The notes beneath the pieces are model-generated. The model did no database searches. It worked only from the letters and a program-made list of their open reading frames with translations, and was not told the origin of the DNA. From Rhodospirillaceae bacterium (lineage in GTDB: Bacteria; Pseudomonadota; Alphaproteobacteria; TMED109), in the NCBI GenBank assembly GCA_902615805.1, contig CACMQH010000009.1:1-38712 (forward strand): DNA of 38,712 nucleotides, read 5' to 3'. Position 1 is the stretch's first letter. The number at the start of each line of letters is the position of its first letter. The translations under genes were made by a program, and so were the position numbers. This document shows positions 14,618 through 22,178 of the stretch, piece after piece.

Positions 14618-16555
14618 TTGGTAGCTGAACTTGGTTTTATTCTTTTAATATTCGCTTTTGTTTTATCAGCAATACACTTATTTTTTTCAACAAGAGTTTG
14701 CTTTATTAATTTTTCAGAAGACAACTTCTTTATTCTTAGAAAAATTAACTTCTCTATTTGTTTGCTATTAATAGCATCCTTTTTATTTTTGATAATAAGT
14801 TACGTGCTATCTGATTTCAGCGTATTAAATATTTATAATAACTCTCATACTAATAAGCCTTTACTATATAAGGTTTCTGGTACTTGGGGTAACCATGAAG
14901 GGTCATTATTAATGTGGTTAGCATTTTTGGGAGGCTATGGTTTTTTCCTTACTTTATATACAAAAAATAATAATAAGAAATTTACAGCAAAAGTTTTTTT
15001 TACATCAAATATAGTGAATATTGGGTTTATAGGATTTACTATATTTACTTCAAACCCTTTCTTAAGAATTAGTCCTATACCAGAGGAGGGGAAAGGGCTT
15101 AACCCAGTTTTACAAGACCCTGGCTTAGCCTTTCATCCACCGCTTTTATATTTAGGTTACGTTGGGTTAACTATTCCTTTTGCGTATTCTATTGCCGCTT
15201 TACTTGAAGGCAAAATTGACAGAAAGTGGGCAAATGAAATAAGACCCTGGATACTAATATCTTGGATTTTTTTGACACTGGGAATTACTTTGGGATCATT
15301 TTGGGCATATTATGAGCTAGGTTGGGGAGGTTGGTGGTTTTGGGACCCAGTAGAAAATGTTTCTTTGCTTCCTTGGTTGTTGCTAACGGCTTTATTACAT
15401 TCTAACAGAGTTACAGAAAAGAGAGATAATTTAAAATCATGGACCATTTTGCTATCCATAATTGCTTTCTCTCTTACACTATTAGGTACTTTTATAGTAA
15501 GGTCAGGCCTATTAACATCAGTTCACGCATTTGCTTCAGATCCTGCAAGAGGAATATATATATTAAGTTTTTTATTTTTGATTACTGGGGCATCATTAAT
15601 CTTATATGTCATAAAATATGATAAAATTGAAAGTGATGAAAAGCTTAACCTTCTCTCTAAAGAAGGGGGACTTTTGCTAAATAATGTATTTTTGTGTGCT
15701 TCTACAGTAACTATTTTGTTGGGAACATTATGGCCACTTTTTGTAGAGGTTATTACTGGTAAAGATATATCAGTGGGAGCACCATATTTTAATTTAGTCT
15801 TTTTACCAATTATATTGCCAGCTATTTTTGTGAGTGGCGTAATAATAAATATAAATTGGAAAAGAAACACTGTGGAGAATTTATTAAAAAAGCTTAATAA
15901 AGCAATAATAATTTTTGTTTTTTTAATTGGGGTAATTTTATTTTTACTAGAAGGGCCTATAATATTTTTTATAGGTATAATTTTATCAATATGGTTGCTA
16001 ATTTCTATAATTAATGACTTTTACGAAAAAATAAGAACGAAAAAAAGTATTTCAGATATCAAGTTAAGTAAAGCATTTTCTATTCCTATTTCTACCTATG
16101 GTATGTATTTGGCTCATTTTGGCTTGGCAGTTTTTATTTTAGGTGTAGCTATATCAGACTCTAAAAAGTTATACTATGAAGGAGTTATGAAAGAAAAAGA
16201 AATTGTTAAAGTAGAAAAATTTAAAATTCAATTAAAAGAAATTATAGAAAAAAAAGAAAAAAACTGGATTTCACAAACAGGCAATTTTAGTGTAGAAGGT
16301 TTTAAGAAAAATATTAGTATGTTTGCAGAGAGAAGGCTTTACTTAGATACAGGAATGCCTAGTACTGAGGCGGCTATATATAGAAATTTTTTTAGCCACC
16401 TTTATATTGTGATGGGCCAAGAGCAGCCACTTAACTCAGGAAAAAGAATAGTAAGAATTTATTTTAATCCTTTTATAATTTTAATATGGAGCGGGGCATT
16501 TTTAATGGCATTTGGTGGACTAATTTCTATATGTGATAAAAAAAGAAATAGGTAG
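14618..16555 (+). CDS. ccmF: Cytochrome c heme lyase subunit CcmF
   Basis: CcmF takes heme from CcmE and, with CcmH and CcmI, attaches it to CxxCH motifs of apocytochromes c. The protein is 645 residues with about 15 helices, the usual size. Motifs seen: VSGTWGNHEGSLLMW near residue 88, FHPPLLYLGYVGLTIPFAYS, the WWD domain LGWGGWWFWDPVENVSLLPW near residue 235, and a large periplasmic loop near residues 520-610. The start is TTG with a full AGGAGG site, one base after the ccmE stop. The end overlaps ccmG by 23 bases if that gene starts at GTG 16533. Confidence 0.95.
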   Translation: MVAELGFILLIFAFVLSAIHLFFSTRVCFINFSEDNFFILRKINFSICLLLIASFLFLIISYVLSDFSVLNIYNNSHTNKPLLYKVSGTWGNHEGSLLMWLAFLGGYGFFLTLYTKNNNKKFTAKVFFTSNIVNIGFIGFTIFTSNPFLRISPIPEEGKGLNPVLQDPGLAFHPPLLYLGYVGLTIPFAYSIAALLEGKIDRKWANEIRPWILISWIFLTLGITLGSFWAYYELGWGGWWFWDPVENVSLLPWLLLTALLHSNRVTEKRDNLKSWTILLSIIAFSLTLLGTFIVRSGLLTSVHAFASDPARGIYILSFLFLITGASLILYVIKYDKIESDEKLNLLSKEGGLLLNNVFLCASTVTILLGTLWPLFVEVITGKDISVGAPYFNLVFLPIILPAIFVSGVIININWKRNTVENLLKKLNKAIIIFVFLIGVILFLLEGPIIFFIGIILSIWLLISIINDFYEKIRTKKSISDIKLSKAFSIPISTYGMYLAHFGLAVFILGVAISDSKKLYYEGVMKEKEIVKVEKFKIQLKEIIEKKEKNWISQTGNFSVEGFKKNISMFAERRLYLDTGMPSTEAAIYRNFFSHLYIVMGQEQPLNSGKRIVRIYFNPFIILIWSGAFLMAFGGLISICDKKRNR

Positions 16556-17072
16556 TTTTTTGAAATATATAAAGTTATCACCAATTATACTTTTTTTAAT
16601 TTTATCTTATTTTTTATTTTGGAAAATTAAAAATATTCAAAACACTAAAGAATTACAATCGGTTCTATTGAATCAAGATCTGCCAAAGTTAGAATTGGAA
16701 TACGTAGATGGTAAATTTACATTAAACAGTTTATTAGGGAAAAAACCTTTTATAATTAATTTTTTTGCTTCTTGGTGTGCTCCTTGTAGGCAAGAACATT
16801 CAGTACTAGAAAAATATAGTAAAGATCTAATAATTATTGGAATTGCTTATAAAGATGATATCAATAATGTGAAAAAATTTTTAAGCGAATTAGGAGACCC
16901 TTATGATATCTTAATGCTTGACCCAAACGGAAGAGCAGCAATAGATTTGGGCTTATATGGCGTTCCTGAAACGTATTTTATAGATAGTAAAGGTAAAATT
17001 AAGTATAGACAAGTTGGCCCTTTAACAGTAAAAAAGTTGGAAAATATTTTAAAATCACTGAAAGTAAATTAA
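16533..17072 (+). CDS. ccmG: Periplasmic thiol:disulfide oxidoreductase CcmG (DsbE)
   Basis: CcmG keeps apocytochrome CxxCH cysteines reduced for heme ligation. The protein has 179 residues from the GTG at 16533, with an N-terminal membrane anchor and a thioredoxin fold. The redox motif is WCAPC (C82 and C85), the acidic groove element is present, and the cis-proline loop reads GVPETYFID, diagnostic for CcmG. A TTG at 16560 would give a nine-residue shorter form and avoid most of the overlap with ccmF; the choice is open. Location between ccmF and ccmH supports the assignment. Confidence 0.93.
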   Translation: MIKKEIGSFLKYIKLSPIILFLILSYFLFWKIKNIQNTKELQSVLLNQDLPKLELEYVDGKFTLNSLLGKKPFIINFFASWCAPCRQEHSVLEKYSKDLIIIGIAYKDDINNVKKFLSELGDPYDILMLDPNGRAAIDLGLYGVPETYFIDSKGKIKYRQVGPLTVKKLENILKSLKVN

Positions 17073-17082
17073 GTAAAGTTTT

Positions 17083-17463
17083 ATGAATTTTTTAAAAATT
17101 TTTTTAGCCTTTTTTATATGTATTTATATAACAAGCTCCTATCCTAATCAGAACAATATAAATTCTGAAAAAAGGTTTATTGAACTTTCTTCAGAGCTTA
17201 GGTGTTTAGTTTGTCAAAACCAATCTCTCTTAGAGTCAGACTCTGAATTAGCCAATGATTTGAAAGAAATTATATATGAAAAAATAAATGAAGGACAAAG
17301 TAATAATCAAATTAAAAATTTTTTAGTGCAAAGGTATGGAGAGTTTATTTTATTTAAGCCATTGTTTAATATGGCTAACCTACTTTTGTGGGTTACACCT
17401 CTAATTTCATTTATTTTGATTGCATTCATAGCAATTAGAAAAACCAATTATAAAGAGAAGTAA
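17083..17463 (+). CDS. ccmH: Cytochrome c maturation thiol protein CcmH (short form)
   Basis: This 126-residue protein has a signal peptide (about residues 3-20), the invariant LRCLVCQNQS motif with C41 and C44, the helix bundle ending QRYGEFILFKPL, and one C-terminal membrane helix. It is the short CcmH without the TPR part that is fused to it in E. coli; that part is the separate ccmI gene starting directly after the stop (TAAATG). CcmH is thought to reduce or bind the apocytochrome thiols together with CcmG. Confidence 0.95.
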   Translation: MNFLKIFLAFFICIYITSSYPNQNNINSEKRFIELSSELRCLVCQNQSLLESDSELANDLKEIIYEKINEGQSNNQIKNFLVQRYGEFILFKPLFNMANLLLWVTPLISFILIAFIAIRKTNYKEK

Positions 17464-18132
17464 ATGCTATATTTTTTCTTATTTATTTTTATTTTTTCAT
17501 TGATATTAACTCTACTTATTTTAACAAAATATAATGGTAATGCAGGTAAAAAAAAAAAAATAGTATATGCAATATTTTTATTTTCAATTTTTCTTCCAGT
17601 AATTATTATTTACCTTCAAAATAGTAATTATTGGGTAGGAGATAATGTATTAAGTAAAGCATATAATAATCTGAATATTAGAGAAGTTAATAAAATAGAT
17701 CCAGGGGCTATATCCAAACTTGTTAATAAGTTAGAGATGCAATTAATAGATAATCCTAATCAAATCGAATTAATAAGAAAGTTAGCGCAATTAAAATACT
17801 TTTTATTAGATTTTGAGGGGGCACTCAAGGAGTTTGAAAAAGGCAGAAGGTTAAATGCAAATGATATAGATTTTTTAATAGGTGAAGCAAATACTAGGTT
17901 AGTCCTAGAGAAAGAAAGTATAAGCAAAAAAACTATAGAACTTTTTACTAAGGTACTTGAAGAAAGACCTAGTGATATAACAGCACTTTTGGTTTTAGCT
18001 GATTACAATTTTTATTCGAAAAATTATATAATATCAAAAAATTATTATCAAAAATTACTGAGCTTAATTGATAAAAATAGCTTAGAATATAAAGATATAA
18101 AAAATAGATTAGATGAAATTGAGAATTTTTAA
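17464..18132 (+). CDS. ccmI: Cytochrome c maturation TPR protein CcmI
   Basis: CcmI binds the C-terminus of apocytochromes and presents them to the heme lyase. The protein has two N-terminal helices (about residues 1-21 and 32-52) and then TPR-like repeats, for example NQIELIRKLAQLKYFLLDFEGALKEF, which I read as two adjacent helices, and PSDITALLVLADYNFYSKNY. At 222 residues it is shorter than many alphaproteobacterial CcmI proteins, which often exceed 350; the distal periplasmic part is missing or reduced. It abuts ccmH and the glycosyltransferase gene with no spare bases. Confidence 0.88.
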   Translation: MLYFFLFIFIFSLILTLLILTKYNGNAGKKKKIVYAIFLFSIFLPVIIIYLQNSNYWVGDNVLSKAYNNLNIREVNKIDPGAISKLVNKLEMQLIDNPNQIELIRKLAQLKYFLLDFEGALKEFEKGRRLNANDIDFLIGEANTRLVLEKESISKKTIELFTKVLEERPSDITALLVLADYNFYSKNYIISKNYYQKLLSLIDKNSLEYKDIKNRLDEIENF

Positions 18133-18879
18133 ATGATACGTGATATATCCATAGTTATACCCATTTATAACGAGCAAGATAATATAATACAGTTAATTAA
18201 AGAGGTTAGAGCATCATTAGAAAAAAAAATAAATTATGAAATTATTATTGTTGACGATGGTTCAGATGATAACACTTATGAGGTAGTGAATAAAATAAAC
18301 AAAATAAACAAAAATATTAATATTATCAGCCATAAAAAAAATTACGGGCAAAGTATTGGTTTGCGAACAGGAATTATAGAAGCCAACAGTGAATATATTG
18401 TGACATTAGATGGGGATGGTCAAAATGATCCTAGAGATATACTTAAGCTAATTAAACCTTTTGATTCTAAGGTTAGTTTTATGATGGTTATAGGAAATAG
18501 GGTAAATAGGATAGATAGTACAGCTAAAAAAGTAGCTTCTAGATTAGCCTTTCAAATTAGAAAGTTACTTTTAAAAGACACTACTCCTGATACTGGATGT
18601 GCAATAAAATTGTTTAGAAAAAAAGATTTTCTACAATTACCTTTTTTTAATCATATACATAGATTTCTTCCTTTTTTATTTAATACTTTCGGAGGAAAAG
18701 TTATTTCTATTCCAGTCAATCATAGGTCTCGAAGTAGTGGAGTTTCTAAATATTCTAATTTTCAAAGGTTTTTAGTAGGGATTAATGACTTATATGGTGT
18801 GATTTGGCTGCGAAAAAGATCTGTTTGGCCTATACTAAAAAAAAGAGATAAACATTTAAAAAGTAAGGAGAAGAAATAA
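18133..18879 (+). CDS. Family 2 glycosyltransferase, polyprenyl-phosphate sugar synthase type
   Basis: This 248-residue GT2 enzyme resembles dolichol/undecaprenyl-phosphate sugar transferases. Motifs: SIVIPIYNEQDNI at the N-terminus, IIIVDDGSDDNT for nucleotide binding, KNYGQSIGLRTGI, the metal-binding VTLDGDGQNDP, and DTGCAIKLFRKKDF. A basic region follows (VNHRSRSSGVSKYSN). No large C-terminal membrane domain is present, so it is the DPM1-like soluble or peripheral type. With the LABN protein next to it (one-base TAATG overlap) and the convergent GT-C enzyme, it probably makes the lipid-linked sugar donor for an envelope modification. Confidence 0.9.
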   Translation: MIRDISIVIPIYNEQDNIIQLIKEVRASLEKKINYEIIIVDDGSDDNTYEVVNKINKINKNINIISHKKNYGQSIGLRTGIIEANSEYIVTLDGDGQNDPRDILKLIKPFDSKVSFMMVIGNRVNRIDSTAKKVASRLAFQIRKLLLKDTTPDTGCAIKLFRKKDFLQLPFFNHIHRFLPFLFNTFGGKVISIPVNHRSRSSGVSKYSNFQRFLVGINDLYGVIWLRKRSVWPILKKRDKHLKSKEKK

Positions 18880-19223
18880 TGGAGATAAGTTTACATTGGT
18901 TAATTATAGGGTTTTTAGGACAACTCTTTTTCTCTGCAAGATTTATATTACAATGGATTTATAGTGAAATTAACAAAAAAAGCATTATACCGTTAGGTTT
19001 TTGGTTTTTTAGCATTTTAGGAGGACTTACCTTGCTAGTCTATGCTATTCATAGAAAGGATCCAGTTTTTATAATGGGGCAAGCAACTGGATTATTTATT
19101 TATGCTAGGAATTTATATTTTATAAATAAACAGCACAAGATTGATTTAGATTTAAGAAACATATTAAAAAGCATTAAACTATTTTTTAAAGATTTAACGA
19201 GCTTAATAACTAAAAAGAACTAA
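18879..19223 (+). CDS. Small LABN-domain membrane protein (lipid A biosynthesis N-terminal-like)
   Basis: This 114-residue protein has three hydrophobic helices and the LABN pattern: GFLGQLFFSARFILQWIYSE, then SIIPLGFWFFSILGG, then GQATGLFIYARNLYFI. The domain is named from the N-terminus of some LpxB proteins but also occurs alone beside GT2 enzymes, as here. Its biochemical task is not established; a flippase-like or donor-handling role with the GT2/GT-C pair is a reasonable guess. The gene shares one base with the GT2 stop, and its own stop abuts the stop of the opposite-strand GT-C gene. Confidence 0.88.
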   Translation: MEISLHWLIIGFLGQLFFSARFILQWIYSEINKKSIIPLGFWFFSILGGLTLLVYAIHRKDPVFIMGQATGLFIYARNLYFINKQHKIDLDLRNILKSIKLFFKDLTSLITKKN

Positions 19224-20669
19224 TCATTTCCAATTTTTTAGTATATATAAATTAAAAGTTTTCAGTCTTTTATTTGTTTTAAAGTTAAAACTATTTACTT
19301 TCTCAGTTGAGGTTGCTTTGCTTTCCATAGTTGGCGTAGGACGAGTTCTTGTAACTAAAAGTACATCATAGCCTTTTAAATCGTTATGATCTGTCGTAAG
19401 TTCGTAGTGATCGTCTATTTTAATATCACCATTCCATTTTGCTTTTTTTATGTCTATATTTTTTAAATAATATAATAATTGAGCATAATCTTCTCTATCA
19501 TCTGTCATTAATGCGATGTTATTTCTATTGGTTATTTCATTTTTAATTATGTTTGATAGAGGTTTGATATGCTTAATATTTGCAAAGGGATCTAGATTAA
19601 ATATAGGTAGAAAAAAAATAGATATCACTATTATAGTGGAGAAGGTAAGTTGATTTAATATAAACATATTATTCATAAAATTTTTTTTACTGTTTAATAA
19701 AGTTGGCAATAAAATACAGGCAAATGGATAACCTGCAACAGCCCAATTTGCATTTGCTCTAGAAAAAATAGCTAATAAAAAAACTATAAAAATAGGCAGG
19801 ATGAAGGTAATTAAAAATATCTTTTGTATAGTATTAAAACGTTGTAAAGATAGAGTTTTTTTAAATAAGAATAAAAAAGGAATTACACCAAAAATAAAGA
19901 TTTGAGATAATAAAAACGTTATGCCTTGAAAAATATTTATTTTTATATGAGATAGATTTGCGTTTGATGCCGTATGAGATAATGTAACAAATTCATTATT
20001 ATAGTTCCAAATTAAATTTGGAAAAATTAATATTATTATAATTATTATACTTAATAGAAAACTTTTGTTAAAAAAGAAACGCCTGCATTCTTTGTCTATT
20101 AATGTACTAAATAAAAAACTTAGTAATAAGTAAAAGATTGCATATTTAGATAAAAAGCCTAAAGCAAAAAAAAGTCCTAGAAGACAAAAAAGTAAAAAGG
20201 TATTTTTTCTAGAATTAAATATTTTTATAATGCATAAAGCTATTAGAGATGAAAAAAGTAATAAAGGTACATCTGTAGATATCAAAAAGGATGAAAATGA
20301 TATTCCAGGCATTAATAAGTACAAAAAAGATCCCAAAAGTGCTTTTTTAAAACTCTTAGTTAGTAAATGCACTGAGTAGAATATAATTAAAGAGGTTAAA
20401 AAATGTAAGAAAGGAGATAATGATCTTATACAATTTTCACCGTTGCCACATAACTCAGTAACTACTCTTATCAAAAATGCCAATAAAGGTGGCTTAGAAA
20501 AGTAGCCCCAATCTAAATTTTGAGACCAATCCCAATATTGAGCCTCATCAAAATGTAAAGGAAGACCTATATGTATGTTTAAAATTATTCTTAAAAGAAG
20601 AATAGTAGATGAAAAGATTAGAAAAACATTTAAATAAGAAAATGCCTTTGGTTGATTTAACATAATCAT
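19224..20669 (-). CDS. ArnT-like GT-C (family 39/83) membrane glycosyltransferase
   Basis: This 481-residue protein has about eleven hydrophobic segments and a small C-terminal periplasmic part. The first external loop carries the acidic catalytic pair D41-E42 within PLHFDEAQYWDWSQNLDWGY and the following FSKPPL, the pattern of ArnT-like enzymes that move a sugar from a polyprenyl phosphate onto lipid A. A second ATG six bases in (20663) is also possible. It converges on the GT2-LABN pair with no base between the stops, which fits a three-part module. Acceptor and sugar are unknown. Confidence 0.88.
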   Translation of the reverse strand: MIMLNQPKAFSYLNVFLIFSSTILLLRIILNIHIGLPLHFDEAQYWDWSQNLDWGYFSKPPLLAFLIRVVTELCGNGENCIRSLSPFLHFLTSLIIFYSVHLLTKSFKKALLGSFLYLLMPGISFSSFLISTDVPLLLFSSLIALCIIKIFNSRKNTFLLFCLLGLFFALGFLSKYAIFYLLLSFLFSTLIDKECRRFFFNKSFLLSIIIIIILIFPNLIWNYNNEFVTLSHTASNANLSHIKINIFQGITFLLSQIFIFGVIPFLFLFKKTLSLQRFNTIQKIFLITFILPIFIVFLLAIFSRANANWAVAGYPFACILLPTLLNSKKNFMNNMFILNQLTFSTIIVISIFFLPIFNLDPFANIKHIKPLSNIIKNEITNRNNIALMTDDREDYAQLLYYLKNIDIKKAKWNGDIKIDDHYELTTDHNDLKGYDVLLVTRTRPTPTMESKATSTEKVNSFNFKTNKRLKTFNLYILKNWK

Positions 20670-20673
20670 TAAA

Positions 20674-21207
20674 TTAATTTTTTTCTAAAACTGTATCCCA
20701 ATATAGAAAGTCACTCCAAGTATGATGCAAGTAGTTAGGAGGAAACAACTTTCCAGCTTCTCTCAATTCACTGAAAGTTGGTTTTTTAGGAGTTTTTACT
20801 AATTTCATATTAGCATCTTTAAAATTTAAGCTTCCTTTTTTGTTATTACATTTAAAGCAAGCAGATACAACATTATTCCAATTGGTGGATCCTCCATTTG
20901 CTCTAGATACGACATGATCAAATGTAAGCTCTGATGCTTTAAATTTAAGATCACAATATTGACATTTAAAATGATCTCTGAGAAACAAGTTAAACCTTGT
21001 AAAAGGTATTCTTTTTTTTAGTGGAATATATTTTTTTAATGAAATAACACTTGGCAATTTCATTGAAAAATTAGAAGAGCTAACTCTTCTTTCATATTCT
21101 GCGACTATATTTACTCTATCTAAAAATACAGCTCTAACTGTATCTTGCCATCCCCATAAAGATAAGGGAAAGTAGCTGAGTGGTTGATAATCAGCATTTA
21201 AAACCAA
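20674..21207 (-). CDS. HNH endonuclease family protein
   Basis: This protein has an N-terminal conserved region (LNADYQPLSYFPLSLWGWQD, then VRAVFLDRVNIVAEY) and a C-terminal HNH domain: CQYCDLKFKASELTFDHVVS, then NNVVSACFKCNNKKGS. The two CxxC pairs should hold zinc and DH holds the catalytic His. It is a chromosomal HNH family common in alphaproteobacteria, of unknown role; nothing links it to a mobile element. The coordinates use the TTG at 21207. A longer frame to ATT 21234 (186 residues) has an AGGAG site and gives the extra residues before LVLNADY that I recall in relatives, so the true start may be upstream. Confidence 0.88.
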   Translation of the reverse strand: MVLNADYQPLSYFPLSLWGWQDTVRAVFLDRVNIVAEYERRVSSSNFSMKLPSVISLKKYIPLKKRIPFTRFNLFLRDHFKCQYCDLKFKASELTFDHVVSRANGGSTNWNNVVSACFKCNNKKGSLNFKDANMKLVKTPKKPTFSELREAGKLFPPNYLHHTWSDFLYWDTVLEKN

Positions 21208-21240
21208 GCAAGGACTATTCTCTAAGGTACTAATTTTTAT

Positions 21241-21245
21241 CTCCT
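21241..21245 (-). promoter_or_regulatory. Candidate ribosome-binding site for a non-standard ATT start of the HNH gene
   Basis: On the minus strand AGGAG (21245-21241) lies six bases before an in-frame ATT at 21234-21232. No ATG or GTG exists between the upstream in-frame stop and the conserved region; TTG at 21207 is the only ordinary start and has no clear site before it. Confidence 0.4.
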
Positions 21246-21262
21246 AATATTTTTAAAAATTT

Positions 21263-21913
21263 CTATATCGGCATTCTTCCCTGAATGAAATTCAATCCCT
21301 CTATAATTCCTTCTTCATTAATTGAATGTTCTAAATCATTATAAATTTTTTTGCTTAAGGTTTTAGCAACTGGTTCTAATTGTTCTACAGCATTATGCAT
21401 TTTAGCTATAGGAACTATAGTATCATTTTGACCATGAACTAATAGATAATCATTATTTTTAATTTCCTCATTAGGTAAATTACCTAAAAAGGCACCTGAA
21501 TAACCTACTACGCCTAAAAGTTTTTCTCTTAAAGAAGTATATATTGCTAGCATAGTTCCTTGACTAAAGCCAACAAGAAAGTACTTGTCGTCAGCAAGTT
21601 TATATTTTTTTAAATAGGTATCAATAAAACTTTTAAGGTCCAGATAGGATTGATGTAATCCTTTTAATGCCTCTGCGTCATTGTTACTAAGTATATCAAA
21701 CCATTGTCTGCCATGAGGATTACCGCCACAGACTTCTGGTCCATTAGGTGCTATAAAAGTTGTATCAAGTAATTTTGATTTCCATATCTCTCCAATTTGT
21801 ATCAAATCGTTTCCATCAGAACCCCAGCCATGCAAAAAAAATACTAAGAACTTAGTGCTACTGCCTTTGTCTATGATAGGGCCTGTTAATTTTCTTGTAT
21901 TAGTCATAATCAT
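21263..21913 (-). CDS. Phospholipase/carboxylesterase (alpha/beta hydrolase, YpfH/LYPLA type)
   Basis: This 216-residue serine hydrolase has the oxyanion motif FFLHGWGSDGNDL, the nucleophile elbow GFSQG (S117), the acid in VHGQNDTIVP, and the histidine in LEHSINEEG, the complete triad in family order. The APNGPE and QWFDI elements place it in the acyl-protein thioesterase/carboxylesterase group. Natural substrates may be short-chain esters or lysophospholipids. The start is ATG at 21913, with a second ATG at 21907. It diverges from the HIG1-type gene across a short spacer. Confidence 0.92.
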   Translation of the reverse strand: MIMTNTRKLTGPIIDKGSSTKFLVFFLHGWGSDGNDLIQIGEIWKSKLLDTTFIAPNGPEVCGGNPHGRQWFDILSNNDAEALKGLHQSYLDLKSFIDTYLKKYKLADDKYFLVGFSQGTMLAIYTSLREKLLGVVGYSGAFLGNLPNEEIKNNDYLLVHGQNDTIVPIAKMHNAVEQLEPVAKTLSKKIYNDLEHSINEEGIIEGLNFIQGRMPI

Positions 21914-21944
21914 TTAAGTATACAATTTTAATAATAATATATAT

Positions 21945-21952
21945 ATTATAGT
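21945..21952. promoter_or_regulatory. Candidate overlapping divergent -10 elements between esterase and HIG1-type gene
   Basis: The spacer between the two starts (21914-21973) is 60 bases, almost all A/T. It holds TATAAT on the minus strand (21950-21945) and TATAGT on the plus strand (21947-21952). These would give leaders of about 20 bases for the esterase and about 10-15 bases for the HIG1-type gene. No -35 element stands out on either strand. The base composition makes chance matches likely. Confidence 0.3.
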
Positions 21953-21973
21953 ATATAAGTATTGCGATGTGAA

Positions 21974-22171
21974 ATGAGTTTTATATTAAATTTCGGAGTA
22001 ATTTTTTTTTCTATAGCTGTTTTCCTAGTTTTAACAGCAGGAGTTATTGCTATGGCAAGAGGGGACAGCTTTAATAAGAATTGGTCACAAAAGTTAATGA
22101 GAATGAGAGTATTGTTTCAAGCTATAGCTGTATTATTTATTGTAATTATATTTGGTTTAATCAAAAATTAA
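21974..22171 (+). CDS. HIG1-type twin-transmembrane small protein
   Basis: This 65-residue protein has two helices (about residues 4-24 and 43-63) joined by a polar loop with the family pattern MARGDSFNKNWSQKLMRMRV. I start it at ATG 21974; a TTG at 21962 would add four residues. Proteins of this HIG_1_N type are related to respiratory supercomplex factors, and in many alphaproteobacteria they precede a cobalamin adenosyltransferase and etfB-etfA. Here etfB follows directly after 7 bases. Confidence 0.85.
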   Translation: MSFILNFGVIFFSIAVFLVLTAGVIAMARGDSFNKNWSQKLMRMRVLFQAIAVLFIVIIFGLIKN

Positions 22172-22178
22172 GGGAAAC

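Noticed and set aside
16533..16562. Frameshift between ccmF and ccmG
   Set aside because: The 23-base overlap is explained by a GTG start of ccmG inside ccmF; the CcmF C-terminus is complete and ccmG has its own anchor and domain.
18286..18316. Short tandem repeat of AAAATAAAC-like units in the GT2 gene
   Set aside because: Only about two copies, in frame, encoding Asn-Lys-Ile runs; expected by chance in Lys/Asn-rich AT-rich coding DNA.
20674..21207. HNH endonuclease as a sign of a group I/II intron, toxin or phage-derived element
   Set aside because: The protein has the full-length chromosomal family architecture, is packed between housekeeping-type genes, and there are no flanking repeats, recombinase or intron folds.
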